Shown: piece by piece, positions 1 to 8,033 of the stretch
How the letters are laid out: each line of letters starts with the position of its first letter
Numbering within the stretch: the first letter of the stretch is position 1
Origin: Bacteroidales bacterium UBA2714
Lineage (GTDB): Bacteria > Bacteroidota > Bacteroidia > Bacteroidales > P3
NCBI GenBank assembly: GCA_002354035.1
Contig: DEKU01000053.1
Location: 1-19,904 of the forward strand
Direction of reading: 5' to 3'
DNA length: 19,904 bases
Program-made: the position numbers and the translations under genes
The notes under the pieces: generated by a model
The model's database searches: none
The model's input: only the letters and a program-made list of their open reading frames with translations
What the model was told of the DNA's origin: nothing

Positions 1-528
1 AACACTGAGAATGTGGTAGATATGAACAGAATGTTTTTTTACTGTGATGAACTGAGAAGCCTCTTCATCTCTAACTTTAACACTGAGAAAGTGATTGACA
101 TGAGCGAAATGTTTGCTTGCTGTAGCAGTTTGAGACGCTTCGCTGCCCCCAACTTCAACACCGAGAATGTGAAGAATATGTACGGGATGTTTTCTGGCTG
201 TAACTTCCTTACAAGTCTTGACCTCTCTAATTTCAACACCCAGAATGTGACGAATATGCGCGGTATGTTCGAATATTGTTACTGGCTGGAAAGCCTTGAC
301 CTCTCCCATTTTAATATGAGCAGGGTGACTGATAAATATGATATGTGCCGTGGGCTATCCCACGCTTCCCGACATTGCACCATAACATGCCCATTGTCAG
401 TAGAAAAAACCATTAAAGAAACTGACCCATATTACAACCCATCAGATAGCGATCATTGGAATTACTATTATTCAGGACTCCCCACAAGTGGAGTTACATT
501 CACTTGGGTGAGACCTACATCCGAGTAA
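1..528 (+). CDS. BspA-like leucine-rich repeat (DUF285) surface protein, 3' end
   Basis: The open frame enters from the left edge (first codons read N-T-E-N) and ends at TAA 526-528, so only the last 175 or so residues are present. Residues up to about 110 are a tandem array of roughly 25-residue repeats of the form NFNTxNVxxMxxMFxxCxxLxSLDLS, which is the DUF285/BspA lineage of leucine-rich repeats. In Bacteroidales and some protists this family forms extended solenoids on secreted or surface proteins, with roles proposed in adhesion to host or bacterial surfaces. The last 60 or so residues leave the repeat and have no motif I recognise. There is no obvious T9SS sorting domain at the C-terminus. 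The N-terminus, signal peptide and repeat number lie outside the window. The family call is firm; the ligand is unknown. Confidence 0.9.
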   Translation, partial: NTENVVDMNRMFFYCDELRSLFISNFNTEKVIDMSEMFACCSSLRRFAAPNFNTENVKNMYGMFSGCNFLTSLDLSNFNTQNVTNMRGMFEYCYWLESLDLSHFNMSRVTDKYDMCRGLSHASRHCTITCPLSVEKTIKETDPYYNPSDSDHWNYYYSGLPTSGVTFTWVRPTSE

Positions 529-558
529 GGTGGCGGATATTCGCTTTGCCGCATAGAT

Positions 559-598
559 AAAGGACGCTGCTGGCCATGACTTGCAGCGTCCTTTTTTC
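559..598 (+). terminator. Intrinsic terminator of the BspA-like gene
   Basis: An 11-bp perfect stem (AAGGACGCTGC at 560-570 with GCAGCGTCCTT at 583-593) is followed by a T run to 597. It lies about 30 bases after the stop codon of the repeat protein. Confidence 0.9.
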
Positions 599-599
599 T

Positions 600-826
600 A
601 TTTGCTGCCGGGGGTAATTGGATACCCTATATTCTCACAGAGACAGCACTGCCCTTTTTCGTCATATCCCCAGTTCCTCTGATGAGGGGAGAGCGCGGTG
701 GCGGGTTGTGGTTTGCTGCAATAGGGAGAGCAATCGCAGCAGCCCCTCCCCTTTTGATAGGGGGTATCAAAAAAGCGGTATCCGAGGGGGACACCGCTTT
801 GGGGTATTTGCCACTGGGGCGTGGGA
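600..826. other. Convergent intergenic region with GC-rich palindromic sequence
   Basis: This stretch lies between the ends of two convergent genes. I see no convincing gene. It holds runs such as GATGAGGGGAG (about 681-691) and CCCCTCCCC followed by a GGGG block (about 742-764). These resemble a second patch at 15513-15560 and look like a dispersed intergenic repeat. Open frames across it on both strands are low-complexity shadows. Confidence 0.4.
769..800 (-). terminator. Intrinsic terminator of the S9 peptidase gene
   Basis: Read on the minus strand, AAAGCGGT pairs with ACCGCTTT and is followed by a further T run. It sits about 27 bases beyond the stop codon of the peptidase gene. Confidence 0.85.
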
Positions 827-2920
827 TTATTTCTTGAGGTATTTGTCGAACCAGTCGATGAAGTTGCGATGCCAGAGGAGGCTGTTCTGGGGACGGAGCA
901 CCCAGTGGGTCTCGTCGGGGAAGTAGAGGTAGCGGGCTTCGAGGCCACGGAGTTTGGCGGCGTTGTAGGCTGCCATGCCCTGGGAAGCCACGATGCGGAA
1001 GTCGAACTCGCTGTGGACAACACAGATGGGGGTGTTCCACTTGTCGACAAAGAGGTGGGGGGAGTTGGCATAGGAGTGGGCGGTCTTGGCGTTCTTGACC
1101 CAATAGGGGCCGCCGAGGTCCCAATTGGTGAACCAGTACTCCTCGGTCTCGAGGCACTGCTGCTCGAAGTTGAACATGCCGTTGTGGGCGAGGAAGGCTT
1201 TGAAGCGGTGGTTCTCGTTGTGGCCAGCCAGCCAGTAGATGCTGTAGGCACCGAAGGAGGCGCCACAGGCACCTATGCGCTCAGCGTCGATCTGGGGAAC
1301 GTTCTTGGCGAAGTAGTCGGTAGCGGTCATGTAGTCTTTCATGCAGAGTCCGCCGTAGTCGCCACTGATTTCCTCACACCAGGCGGTGCCGAAGCCAGGG
1401 CATCCGCGACGGTTGGGGGCGATGACAAAGTAGCCGGCGCCGCTCATGACTTCGAAATTCCATCGGGTGCTCCAGAACTGGGAGACCATGCTCTGGGGGC
1501 CGCCTTCGCAGAAAAGGAGGGCGGGATAGGTCTTGGTGCTGTCGTAGTCGTAGGGATAGATGAGCCATACGAGCATCTCTTTGCCGTCGGAGGTGGGAAT
1601 CCAGCACTCCTCGGTGCGGCCCATGCGGACCTGGGAGAGGACCTCGGTGTTGATGGAGGTGAGCTGCTTGCCGGTCTGGTTCTCGCCGTTGAGGGTGTAG
1701 CAGAAGATTTCGGCGGGATGCTGCATGGAGACCTCGGTGGCGAAGATGTTGTTGCCGCAGAGGGTGAAGCCGTTGATGTCGTGGCAGGCCTTGGTGACCT
1801 GACGGATGGCCTTGGTGTTGACGTCGAAGGCGAAGATTTCGTTCATGCCACGATACATGACCACGGCGGCCAGCTGGCTGTCGTCGTCGCTCCAGCTGAT
1901 GCCGCTGACGCCGTAGTCGAAGTCGGCGGTGTAGTCGGTGCGCTGGTTGGTGGCGAGGTCGAGAACCATAAGGCGAAGCTTGTCGCTTTCATAGCCGTCG
2001 TGCTCCATGCTTTCCCAGGCGATTTTCTTGCCATCATGGCTGAAGACGGGGTTCTGGTCGTAGCCCATGATGCCGTCGCTGATGTTGACGGTGGAGCGGT
2101 CGGCAATGGTGTAGAGGTAGATGTCGCTGTTGGTGCTGAGGGCATAGTCTTTGCCGGTCTTGGCGCGGCAGGTGTAGGCTATGCGGCTGCCATCGGGCGA
2201 GAAGTTGAACTGCTCGACGCCGCCCCAAGGACGCATGGGGCATTCGTAGGGTTTGGAGCCGATGACATCGACGGCGCTGGTGAGGTCGACTCCCTTATCG
2301 GAAAGGGGTGCGAGGAAGATGTGGGGGTACTCGTCGACCCAGCTGTCCCAATGGCGATACATGAGGTCCTCGTTGATGCGGCCAGTGGTCTGGTCGAGGC
2401 CGGCATAGAGTTTCTGCAGGTGGTCGGGACGCTGCACGGGGAGGTCGCTGATGTAAAGAATCTTGTCACCCTGTGGGGAGATCTTGAATCCTTCGAGACC
2501 GGACTCGACGGTGGCAAGGACTTTCTCCTTTTTGCTGTCAATGTTGATGGAGACGATGTTGTTGCCACGGGCAAAGAGGAGCGTGTTGTCGTTGAGCCAG
2601 ACGGGATTGAACTCGCTCTCAGGGGTGTGGGTGATACGGAGGGCCTGCCCGTCACCCTCGAGGGTGAGGAGATAGAGCTCGGCATTGCCTTTGTTTTTGG
2701 CCATGTCGTAGTAGGTGTTGGCATAGACCAGGCGGGAGCCGTCGGGGCTGACGGCGAACTCGCCCATTTTGCCCAGTTGCCACATGACTTCGGGGGTGAA
2801 ACGCCCGTTTTCGATTGTTGCCACAGGCTTGTCGATAATGTCGGTCGAGGCCTGTTGTTTGGATTTGCAGCCCACGACCAGCAGGAGCGCGGCTGCCACG
2901 ATGATAAATGTCTTTTTCAT
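827..2920 (-). CDS. S9 family dipeptidyl-peptidase, DPP5-like lipoprotein
   Basis: This is a 697-residue serine peptidase of the prolyl-oligopeptidase clan. The start was chosen at the ATG giving MKKTFIIVAAALLLVVGC, a lipoprotein signal with lipobox V-V-G-C18; upstream in-frame codons would add an unconserved extension across the promoter. Residues about 40-420 carry WD/PD40-like propeller repeats (SPDGSRLVYA, SPDGSRIAYT, SHDGKKIAWE). The alpha/beta-hydrolase domain follows, with an EGGPQSM oxyanion region, nucleophile Ser555 in GASFGAYS, Asp640 in HSEFDF and His672 in DETHWV. The 85- and 117-residue spacings match those I recall for Porphyromonas gingivalis DPP5. That family removes N-terminal dipeptides, favouring hydrophobic or Ala residues at P1, in the periplasm, and feeds peptide catabolism. 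The gene stands alone, divergent from the NrnA-like gene, with its own promoter and terminator. Exact substrate preference is inferred. Confidence 0.92.
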   Translation of the reverse strand: MKKTFIIVAAALLLVVGCKSKQQASTDIIDKPVATIENGRFTPEVMWQLGKMGEFAVSPDGSRLVYANTYYDMAKNKGNAELYLLTLEGDGQALRITHTPESEFNPVWLNDNTLLFARGNNIVSINIDSKKEKVLATVESGLEGFKISPQGDKILYISDLPVQRPDHLQKLYAGLDQTTGRINEDLMYRHWDSWVDEYPHIFLAPLSDKGVDLTSAVDVIGSKPYECPMRPWGGVEQFNFSPDGSRIAYTCRAKTGKDYALSTNSDIYLYTIADRSTVNISDGIMGYDQNPVFSHDGKKIAWESMEHDGYESDKLRLMVLDLATNQRTDYTADFDYGVSGISWSDDDSQLAAVVMYRGMNEIFAFDVNTKAIRQVTKACHDINGFTLCGNNIFATEVSMQHPAEIFCYTLNGENQTGKQLTSINTEVLSQVRMGRTEECWIPTSDGKEMLVWLIYPYDYDSTKTYPALLFCEGGPQSMVSQFWSTRWNFEVMSGAGYFVIAPNRRGCPGFGTAWCEEISGDYGGLCMKDYMTATDYFAKNVPQIDAERIGACGASFGAYSIYWLAGHNENHRFKAFLAHNGMFNFEQQCLETEEYWFTNWDLGGPYWVKNAKTAHSYANSPHLFVDKWNTPICVVHSEFDFRIVASQGMAAYNAAKLRGLEARYLYFPDETHWVLRPQNSLLWHRNFIDWFDKYLKK

Positions 2921-2943
2921 TTGTGACGAGATATTATTTTTTG

Positions 2944-2974
2944 CAAAGGTACGACTTTTTTCATGAACGGTGAA
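2944..2974 (-). promoter_or_regulatory. Bacteroidetes-type promoter for the S9 peptidase
   Basis: On the minus strand TACCTTTG (2951-2944) matches the -7 consensus TAnnTTTG. A T-rich stretch about 19-21 bp upstream can act as the -33 element. The box lies 24 bases before the chosen start codon, implying a short leader and supporting that start. Confidence 0.75.
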
Positions 2975-2984
2975 AAAAAACTTA

Positions 2985-3013
2985 TTGGATATCGTGGAAA
3001 AATAGTATTTTTG
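2985..3013 (+). promoter_or_regulatory. Bacteroidetes-type promoter for the NrnA-FKBP operon
   Basis: TTG at 2985-2987, an 18-bp spacer and TATTTTTG at 3006-3013 fit the -33/-7 pattern of the Bacteroidetes primary sigma factor. Transcription would start near 3020, about 26 bases before the ATG at 3046. Confidence 0.65.
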
Positions 3014-3045
3014 CAGATTGATAGAACGGCAACAGAACGGAGAAA

Positions 3046-4098
3046 ATGTACGAAAAAGTGCTTGATAGCCAAAAGGTAACACTGTGTCGGCAATGGATGG
3101 CCGAGGGGCAGAATATTCTGCTGGTCTCACATACCAATGCCGACGGCGATGCCTGTGGCAGCATACTGGGAATGGCATTTATGCTCGACCAGGCCACGGG
3201 CGAAGGCAGCTGTGTGACGCCGGTGTTGCCCAACGGATGCCCGAAACAATTCGGCTGGCTGCCGGGGGCTGACCGCATAGTGAGCGGCCAGAAAGAGCGC
3301 CAGCGGTGGAGAGAGCTGCTGGCCGAGGCGGACTTGATAGTGTGTATGGATATGAACGCCTGCTCCCGGACCGACATGCTGGCCGAGGAGCTGAGGGAGA
3401 AACGGTGCCGCAAGGTGCTGATAGACCATCACCACAACCCCGCCACCGAGGAGTTTGACCTGATATTCTCGATGCCTGAGATTTCGAGCACGTGCGAACT
3501 TGTGGTCTGGCTGTCGGAACTGCTGTGGGGCGACCGCTACATGGGTCGCGAGGCCGCCATTTGCCTCTACACCGGCCTGAACACTGACACGGGCGGTTTC
3601 GCCTTCAGTTGCGAACAGCCCAGCTGTTTCGAGGCCGCCGCCAAGCTGGTGAGATACGACATCCATCCCAGCGAAATCCATAACTGCATCGTGAACACCT
3701 TCACCACCAACAGGATGTTTTTCTACGGCTTTGCCCTGAGCCAAAGGATGCGCATCTACCCCGAGCAGCGGGTGGCCGTGATGGCCTTCTCGCTCGACGA
3801 CCAGAAACGTTTTGGTGTGAGCGGTGAGGACATGGAGGGGCTGGTGAACTACACGTTGCTGATGAAGGAGATAGAGGTGGGAGCCTTGCTGCGTGAAGAG
3901 GTGGGACGGACTAAGGTGTCGCTGAGGTCGAAATATGGTGTTGACGTGAACAAGATAGCCCAGCGGCTGGGTGGCGGCGGACATACCAAAGCCTCGGGCG
4001 CCACATGCCAGATGCCCTTGGGCGATACACTGAAGGCCGTGGAGAAAGAGTTAGGAATAACGAATGTCGAACCTGTCGGACTTGAGATAGAGCAATGA
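3046..4098 (+). CDS. DHH/DHHA1 phosphoesterase, NrnA-like (nano-RNase / pAp phosphatase)
   Basis: This 350-residue cytoplasmic enzyme belongs to the DHH superfamily. Motif I is N31-A-D-G-D-A-C-G-S39, the signature DHH(H) is at 127-130 (IDHHHNP), T-D-T-G-G is at 180-184, and the DHHA1 substrate-binding glycine motif GGGGHTKASGA is at 309-319. Family members bind Mn2+ and cleave very short oligoribonucleotides (2-5 nt) to mononucleotides. Many also dephosphorylate 3'-phosphoadenosine 5'-phosphate. Length and motif order match NrnA. The stop codon overlaps the next start (ATGA at 4095-4098), so translation of the downstream FKBP lipoprotein is probably coupled. A DHH phosphoesterase next to an FKBP lipoprotein recalls the nrnA-gldI pairing of Flavobacteria. 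Function as oligoribonuclease rather than cyclic-di-AMP hydrolase is inferred from the lack of PAS or GGDEF-like domains. Confidence 0.9.
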   Translation: MYEKVLDSQKVTLCRQWMAEGQNILLVSHTNADGDACGSILGMAFMLDQATGEGSCVTPVLPNGCPKQFGWLPGADRIVSGQKERQRWRELLAEADLIVCMDMNACSRTDMLAEELREKRCRKVLIDHHHNPATEEFDLIFSMPEISSTCELVVWLSELLWGDRYMGREAAICLYTGLNTDTGGFAFSCEQPSCFEAAAKLVRYDIHPSEIHNCIVNTFTTNRMFFYGFALSQRMRIYPEQRVAVMAFSLDDQKRFGVSGEDMEGLVNYTLLMKEIEVGALLREEVGRTKVSLRSKYGVDVNKIAQRLGGGGHTKASGATCQMPLGDTLKAVEKELGITNVEPVGLEIEQ

Positions 4099-4622
4099 AA
4101 AGCCACAATATCATATTAGGATTGGCCTTGGCAGCCACTGCCCTGGTGGCAGCCTGTGGCGACCGGATTCCCACCATTGAACTTGAGTCGGACAAAACCG
4201 CCGCCGTGAAGGAAAACATGATCAATGCCAACAAGGTGGTGATTCAGTCCGAAGCCACTCAGATCGATGCCTATCTGCAACGCCGAGGCTGGAAACCGAC
4301 ACCGCTGCGCTGCGGAGCCTGCTACTTGCTGGATAAGAAGGGCAACGGCGGAAATGTGCAACCCGACGACACGGCGGTGGTGACCTACCGCCTCGAAGCA
4401 CTGGACGGCACCCCCATATACCGCCATCAGATCGACACCCTGGTGGTGGGTCGGCGAGAGGTGACCGTAGCCTTAGACGACGTGCTGGAGCAACTGACCT
4501 ATGGGAGCACGGCCTGGCTGATAGCCCCCTCCAACACGGCCTACGGCGTTGTGGGTGATGGCGACCGGGTTGCATCACGTACACCGATAATATATCACAT
4601 TCAAGAAATAAAAAAGAAATAA
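4095..4622 (+). CDS. FKBP-type peptidyl-prolyl isomerase lipoprotein (GldI-like position)
   Basis: A 175-residue lipoprotein: MKSHNIILGLALAATALVAAC has a lipobox V-A-A-C21. The C-terminal part (about 60-172) has an FKBP fold pattern: VQPDDTAVVTYRLEALDGTPIY, then LDDVLEQLTYGSTAWLIAPSNTAYG and a closing strand. FKBPs isomerise prolyl peptide bonds in the periplasm or at the outer membrane. Several aromatic residues of the canonical active site are not evident, so it may act mainly as a chaperone. It overlaps the phosphoesterase gene by four bases and precedes a second FKBP gene by 24 bases, so the three are probably one operon. The neighbourhood resembles that of the gliding lipoprotein GldI, but I cannot show orthology. 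Confidence 0.78.
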   Translation: MKSHNIILGLALAATALVAACGDRIPTIELESDKTAAVKENMINANKVVIQSEATQIDAYLQRRGWKPTPLRCGACYLLDKKGNGGNVQPDDTAVVTYRLEALDGTPIYRHQIDTLVVGRREVTVALDDVLEQLTYGSTAWLIAPSNTAYGVVGDGDRVASRTPIIYHIQEIKKK

Positions 4623-4646
4623 CAACATAATTATTTATCACACAAA

Positions 4647-5561
4647 ATGAAAAAAACATTATTGTTTGCCTCTTTGGCACTGTCAATGGCCGCCTTTATG
4701 ACGGCTTGCAATTCCAACAAGTTCAAGCAGACCGAGAACGGCCTTCTGTACCGTTTCGAGACCCAGAATAGCGAAGGTGCCCAGCCCCAGTCCGGCGATT
4801 TGCTGGTGGGCGAGCTGGTTCTGCGCATCGAGAACGACACCCTCTTCAGCAATGTCGGCAACCCCGACCGCATTTTCCAGGTGGCTGAAGAGCCCATGTT
4901 CAAAGGCGACATCGTGGAAGGTCTGAAAATGATGCATGTGGGCGACAAGGCCATCTTCAAGATTCCGGCCGACTCTATCGGCAACTTCATGATGGAAAGC
5001 CAGATGCCCCCGCAATACAAGAAGGGCAGCGGCCAGTTCTTATATTATGAGATTTCTCTGATGGACCTCGTCACCAAGGACGAGCTGGCCCAGGAGCAGG
5101 CCAACTTCATCGAGGAGATGAACCAGCGCAAAGAAAACGAGCCCGCCACGCTGGCCAAATACATTTCCGACAACAACATCACTGTGAAGCCCACCAAGAG
5201 CGGCCTCTATGTCATCGTGAATAAGAAAGGCGACGGCCCCAAGGTGGCCGCTGGGAAAAAGGTGTCCGTGAACTACACCGGCCGCCTGCTCGACGGCACC
5301 CTGTTCGACACCAGCCGTGAGGCCGACGCCCGCGAAGCCAACAAGGTTCAAGAAGGCCGCGAGTACGGTCCCATGACCTACACCGTGGGCAGCCAGCCCA
5401 TGATCAAAGGTTGGGAAGAAGGCATCATGGGTCAGCCCGCCGGCAGCGACATCACCCTCGTCATGCCCTCCGAACTGGCCTATGGCGGCCGTGGCGCCGG
5501 CAAAGACATCCTGCCTTACAGCCCGCTGGTGTTCAACCTGACTATCGAATCGGTCGAATAA
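4647..5561 (+). CDS. Tandem-domain FKBP-type peptidyl-prolyl isomerase lipoprotein
   Basis: This is a 304-residue lipoprotein with signal MKKTLLFASLALSMAAFMTAC (lipobox M-T-A-C21). Two FKBP-like domains follow. The first, about residues 30-155, is divergent (QSGDLLVGELVLRIENDTLFSN ... GLKMMHVGDKAIFKIPAD). The second, about 180-303, is canonical: GKKVSVNYTGRLLDGTLFDTS, then VGSQPMIKGWEEGIMGQPAGS and MPSELAYGGRGAGKDILPYSPLVFNLTIESV split across its strands. A charged helical linker (about 135-165) joins them. The second domain retains the aromatic and glycine pattern of active FKBPs, so it is likely the catalytic one, assisting folding of exported proteins. It is the last gene of the operon and is followed by a hairpin terminator. 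The client is unknown. Confidence 0.92.
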   Translation: MKKTLLFASLALSMAAFMTACNSNKFKQTENGLLYRFETQNSEGAQPQSGDLLVGELVLRIENDTLFSNVGNPDRIFQVAEEPMFKGDIVEGLKMMHVGDKAIFKIPADSIGNFMMESQMPPQYKKGSGQFLYYEISLMDLVTKDELAQEQANFIEEMNQRKENEPATLAKYISDNNITVKPTKSGLYVIVNKKGDGPKVAAGKKVSVNYTGRLLDGTLFDTSREADAREANKVQEGREYGPMTYTVGSQPMIKGWEEGIMGQPAGSDITLVMPSELAYGGRGAGKDILPYSPLVFNLTIESVE

Positions 5562-5574
5562 GACTTTTTTATGG

Positions 5575-5605
5575 AGAGCGGAATACAAGCGCTATTCCGC
5601 TTTCC
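5575..5605 (+). terminator. Probable terminator after the FKBP operon
   Basis: A perfect 9-bp stem (AGCGGAATA at 5577-5585 with TATTCCGCT at 5593-5601) is followed by a short, impure T stretch. The weak T run may allow read-through into adenylate kinase. Confidence 0.6.
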
Positions 5606-5651
5606 ATCTTTATCCATCTCACTTCTCAGGACTTCAAATACTTCCAATACG

Positions 5652-6215
5652 ATGAAAAATATTGTGATTTTCGGGGCTCCTGGTGCCGGGAAAGGCACCC
5701 AGAGCGACTTTATTGTTGAGAAATACGGTCTCACACATATTTCCACGGGCGACCTGCTGCGCAAGGAGATAGCCGACAAGACCCCCCTGGGGCTGCGCAT
5801 CAAAGACATCATGGATGCGGGGCAACTGGTGAGCGACGAAATAGTGGTGGAAATGATTGACAACGCCATCGCCCGCGACACGAAGGGCATACTCTTTGAC
5901 GGATTCCCCCGCAATGTGGCCCAGGCCGAGACCCTCGACCGTCTGCTGGCCAAACATGGCCGCACCCTCACCTGCATGGTGCGCCTCGATGTGCCCCGCG
6001 AGGAGCTGATTCGCCGCATGCTGGAACGCGCCAAAGTGAGCGGCCGCAGCGACGACAACGAGGAGACCATCAAAAACCGACTGGTAGAGTACGAAAACAA
6101 GACCCTGCCCGTGGCCTCATACTACGAGAAGCAGGGCAAGGAGGTTAAAATCAATGGTCTGGGCGACATCAAGCGTATCTCGCTCGACATAGCCAACGCC
6201 ATCGACAGCCTCTGA
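5652..6215 (+). CDS. adk: Adenylate kinase
   Basis: The 187-residue product catalyses ATP + AMP = 2 ADP in the cytoplasm. The P-loop GAPGAGKGT is at residues 8-16, the AMP-binding STGDLLR at 31-37, DGFPR at 83-87, and RxSGRSDD marks the short LID near 127-135. It is the short type without the zinc-finger LID insertion, the usual form in Bacteroidetes. The start is the ATG beginning MKNIVIFGAP. An in-frame ATG 81 bases upstream would cross the preceding terminator hairpin and is rejected. A strong terminator follows at 6236. The gene lies just before obgE, a common neighbourhood in this phylum. Confidence 0.97.
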   Translation: MKNIVIFGAPGAGKGTQSDFIVEKYGLTHISTGDLLRKEIADKTPLGLRIKDIMDAGQLVSDEIVVEMIDNAIARDTKGILFDGFPRNVAQAETLDRLLAKHGRTLTCMVRLDVPREELIRRMLERAKVSGRSDDNEETIKNRLVEYENKTLPVASYYEKQGKEVKINGLGDIKRISLDIANAIDSL

Positions 6216-6235
6216 CCCACCCAACGCGAAACGCT

Positions 6236-6270
6236 AAGGGCTGTCTACCCCAAGGCCGACAGCCCTTTTT
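6236..6270 (+). terminator. Intrinsic terminator of adk
   Basis: A 10-bp perfect stem (AAGGGCTGTC at 6236-6245 with GACAGCCCTT at 6258-6267) is followed by a T run to 6270, twenty bases after the adk stop codon. Confidence 0.92.
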
Positions 6271-6311
6271 CATAGACATAAAAATACAGTAAACAACCCC
6301 TTGTTCAAGAC

Positions 6312-7313
6312 ATGACCTCCAACTTTGTTGACTACGTCAAGATCTTCATCCGCTCTGGCAAAGGCGGCGCCGGTTCCGCCCATCTGCTCCGCGTGAAATA
6401 CAACGCCAAAGCCGGCCCCGACGGCGGCGACGGCGGTAGAGGCGGACACGTAATACTCCGCGGCAACAGCCAGCGGTGGACTTTGCTGCACCTTAAATAC
6501 ACCAAGCACGTTTTTGCCGAGAACGGACAAAACGGGGGCGAAAATCTTTGCACCGGCCGCACCGGTGCCGACCAGATTCTCGACGTGCCGCTGGGCTGCA
6601 TCTGCCGCGACGCCGAGACCGGCGAGGTGCTGGGCGAGGTGACCGAAGACGGGCAGGAAATAATCATCGCCAAAGGAGGCCGTGGAGGCCTGGGCAACGA
6701 CCATTTCAAATCCCCCACCAACCAGACACCCCGCTATGCCCAACCGGGCGAGCCGGCCGTGGAGCGATGGGTAATCATCGAGCTGAAGGTGTTGGCCGAT
6801 GTGGGGCTGGTGGGTTTTCCCAATGCCGGGAAATCAACCTTCCTTAGTGTGGTGTCCGCCGCCAAGCCCGAAATTGCCGACTACCCCTTCACCACCCTTG
6901 TGCCCAACCTGGGCATAGTGAAATATCACGACCACCAGTCGTTCTGCATTGCCGACATACCAGGCATCATCGAAGGAGCCAGCGACGGCAAAGGTCTCGG
7001 CCTGCGTTTCCTGCGCCACATTGAGCGCAACTCCATCCTCCTGTTCATGGTCAGCTGTGAGCAGCTCGACATAGCCCGCGAGTACAACATCCTGCTCGAG
7101 GAGCTGCGCAAATATAACCCTGAACTGCTCGACAAGCAACGTGTGCTGGCCATCACCAAGAGCGACATCATCGACGAGACCATGATGCAGCAGCTGCAAC
7201 AGCACCTGCCCGCCGATATAGACCACATCTTCATCTCCGCCGTGACGGGCTATCATATCCCCGAACTGAAAGACCTCCTTTTCCAAAAGCTGCAAGCCAA
7301 TGTCGCATCTTGA
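6312..7313 (+). CDS. obgE: Ribosome-assembly GTPase Obg/CgtA
   Basis: This 333-residue GTPase acts in 50S subunit maturation and stress signalling. The glycine-rich OBG domain spans about 1-160 (KGGAGSAHLLR, GPDGGDGGRGGHVIL, KGGRGGLGN). The G domain follows: G1 GFPNAGKST at 168-176, switch region with YPFTT at 190-194, G3 DIPG at 214-217, G4 TKSD at 281-284 (Thr in place of the usual Asn) and G5 SAV near 310. It ends shortly after the G domain, so the C-terminal OCT domain of some Firmicutes homologs is absent, and it is shorter than many Bacteroidetes homologs. Its last 14 bases overlap the start of the PAP2 phosphatase gene, implying co-translation. Confidence 0.96.
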   Translation: MTSNFVDYVKIFIRSGKGGAGSAHLLRVKYNAKAGPDGGDGGRGGHVILRGNSQRWTLLHLKYTKHVFAENGQNGGENLCTGRTGADQILDVPLGCICRDAETGEVLGEVTEDGQEIIIAKGGRGGLGNDHFKSPTNQTPRYAQPGEPAVERWVIIELKVLADVGLVGFPNAGKSTFLSVVSAAKPEIADYPFTTLVPNLGIVKYHDHQSFCIADIPGIIEGASDGKGLGLRFLRHIERNSILLFMVSCEQLDIAREYNILLEELRKYNPELLDKQRVLAITKSDIIDETMMQQLQQHLPADIDHIFISAVTGYHIPELKDLLFQKLQANVAS

Positions 7314-7896
7314 GCAGATAGACACAACAGCCTTCTACTGGATTAACCAGCACCACAACCCCCTTGCCGACTGGGTGCTGTGGACCGCCAGCCAACCCTG
7401 GTCGTGGGCCATTGTGCTTGTGGCAGCCTTCTGCCTCACCACGCTGCGCAGAGAGCCCCGCCGGTGGTGGCTCGTCCTGTTGGGCATCGTCCTCTGCTTC
7501 CTTCTGGCCGACCGCCTGTCGGTGGTCTGTTTCAAAGACGTTTTCTGCCGCCTGCGGCCTTGCCAGTCGCTCGAAGGGGTACGCATGTTCCGCACCTCCT
7601 GCGGCGGGCTCTACGGCTTTGTCTCCTCCCATGCCGCCAATGTCTTTGCCTTGGCCACATTCCTCAGCCTCCGTTTCCGCGGCAAGACTGAACGCTCGTG
7701 GCTCTTCACCCTTCTCATCTTCCTGTGGGCTGTGGTGGTTTGCTATTCCAGACCCTACCTGGGCAAGCACTATCCCGGCGACGTGGTGTGTGGCGCAGCC
7801 CTCGGCCTCTGCATCGGCATCGCAGTTTTTTATCTCGCCCAATTCATTGACAACATGCTCTATAAGCACAACCTATCAAAAAAATCTGCACAATGA
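7300..7896 (+). CDS. PAP2-family membrane phosphatase
   Basis: This 198-residue membrane protein has about five hydrophobic segments and the three-part acid phosphatase signature: K79-x6-R86-P87 (KDVFCRLRP), S109-S-H111 (a variant of PSGH) and S150-R-x5-H157-x3-D161 (SRPYLGKHYPGD). Such enzymes remove phosphate from lipid phosphates, such as undecaprenyl pyrophosphate, phosphatidylglycerol phosphate or lipid A, at the outer face of the inner membrane. The substrate cannot be told from the sequence. The start codon lies inside the end of obgE (7300 against stop 7313), so it is expressed with obgE. The ATG at 7300 is the only start upstream of the first transmembrane segment. Confidence 0.9.
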   Translation: MSHLEQIDTTAFYWINQHHNPLADWVLWTASQPWSWAIVLVAAFCLTTLRREPRRWWLVLLGIVLCFLLADRLSVVCFKDVFCRLRPCQSLEGVRMFRTSCGGLYGFVSSHAANVFALATFLSLRFRGKTERSWLFTLLIFLWAVVVCYSRPYLGKHYPGDVVCGAALGLCIGIAVFYLAQFIDNMLYKHNLSKKSAQ

Positions 7897-7964
7897 TGAA
7901 ACAAAAAACAGACTTTTGCGTATATACGGGCGTGCTTACTTATTTCAAAGATGTATTTGACGGG

Positions 7965-7996
7965 ACGTCTCCCATGCGGGGGCGTTCTCGTTTTTT
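7965..7996 (+). terminator. Probable terminator between the PAP2 and cvpA genes
   Basis: ACGTCTCC at 7965-7972 can pair with GGGGGCGT at 7978-7985 (two G-T pairs). Five bases later a pure T6 run begins at 7991. It lies 70-100 bases after the PAP2 stop codon. Confidence 0.65.
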
Positions 7997-8033
7997 ATAG
8001 CATGAGTATAACAACAACAAACACAACAGCCAA

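Noticed and set aside
821..2926. Long plus-strand open frame of about 700 codons opposite the S9 peptidase
   Set aside because: It is rich in V, G, A, E and D with no motif and is the antisense shadow of the peptidase gene, whose catalytic triad and signal peptide are intact.
7893..8000. 35-codon open frame beginning ATGATGAAACAA after the PAP2 gene
   Set aside because: It crosses the terminator hairpin and its T run, shows no family features and has no promoter of its own; more likely untranslated, though a leader peptide is not excluded.
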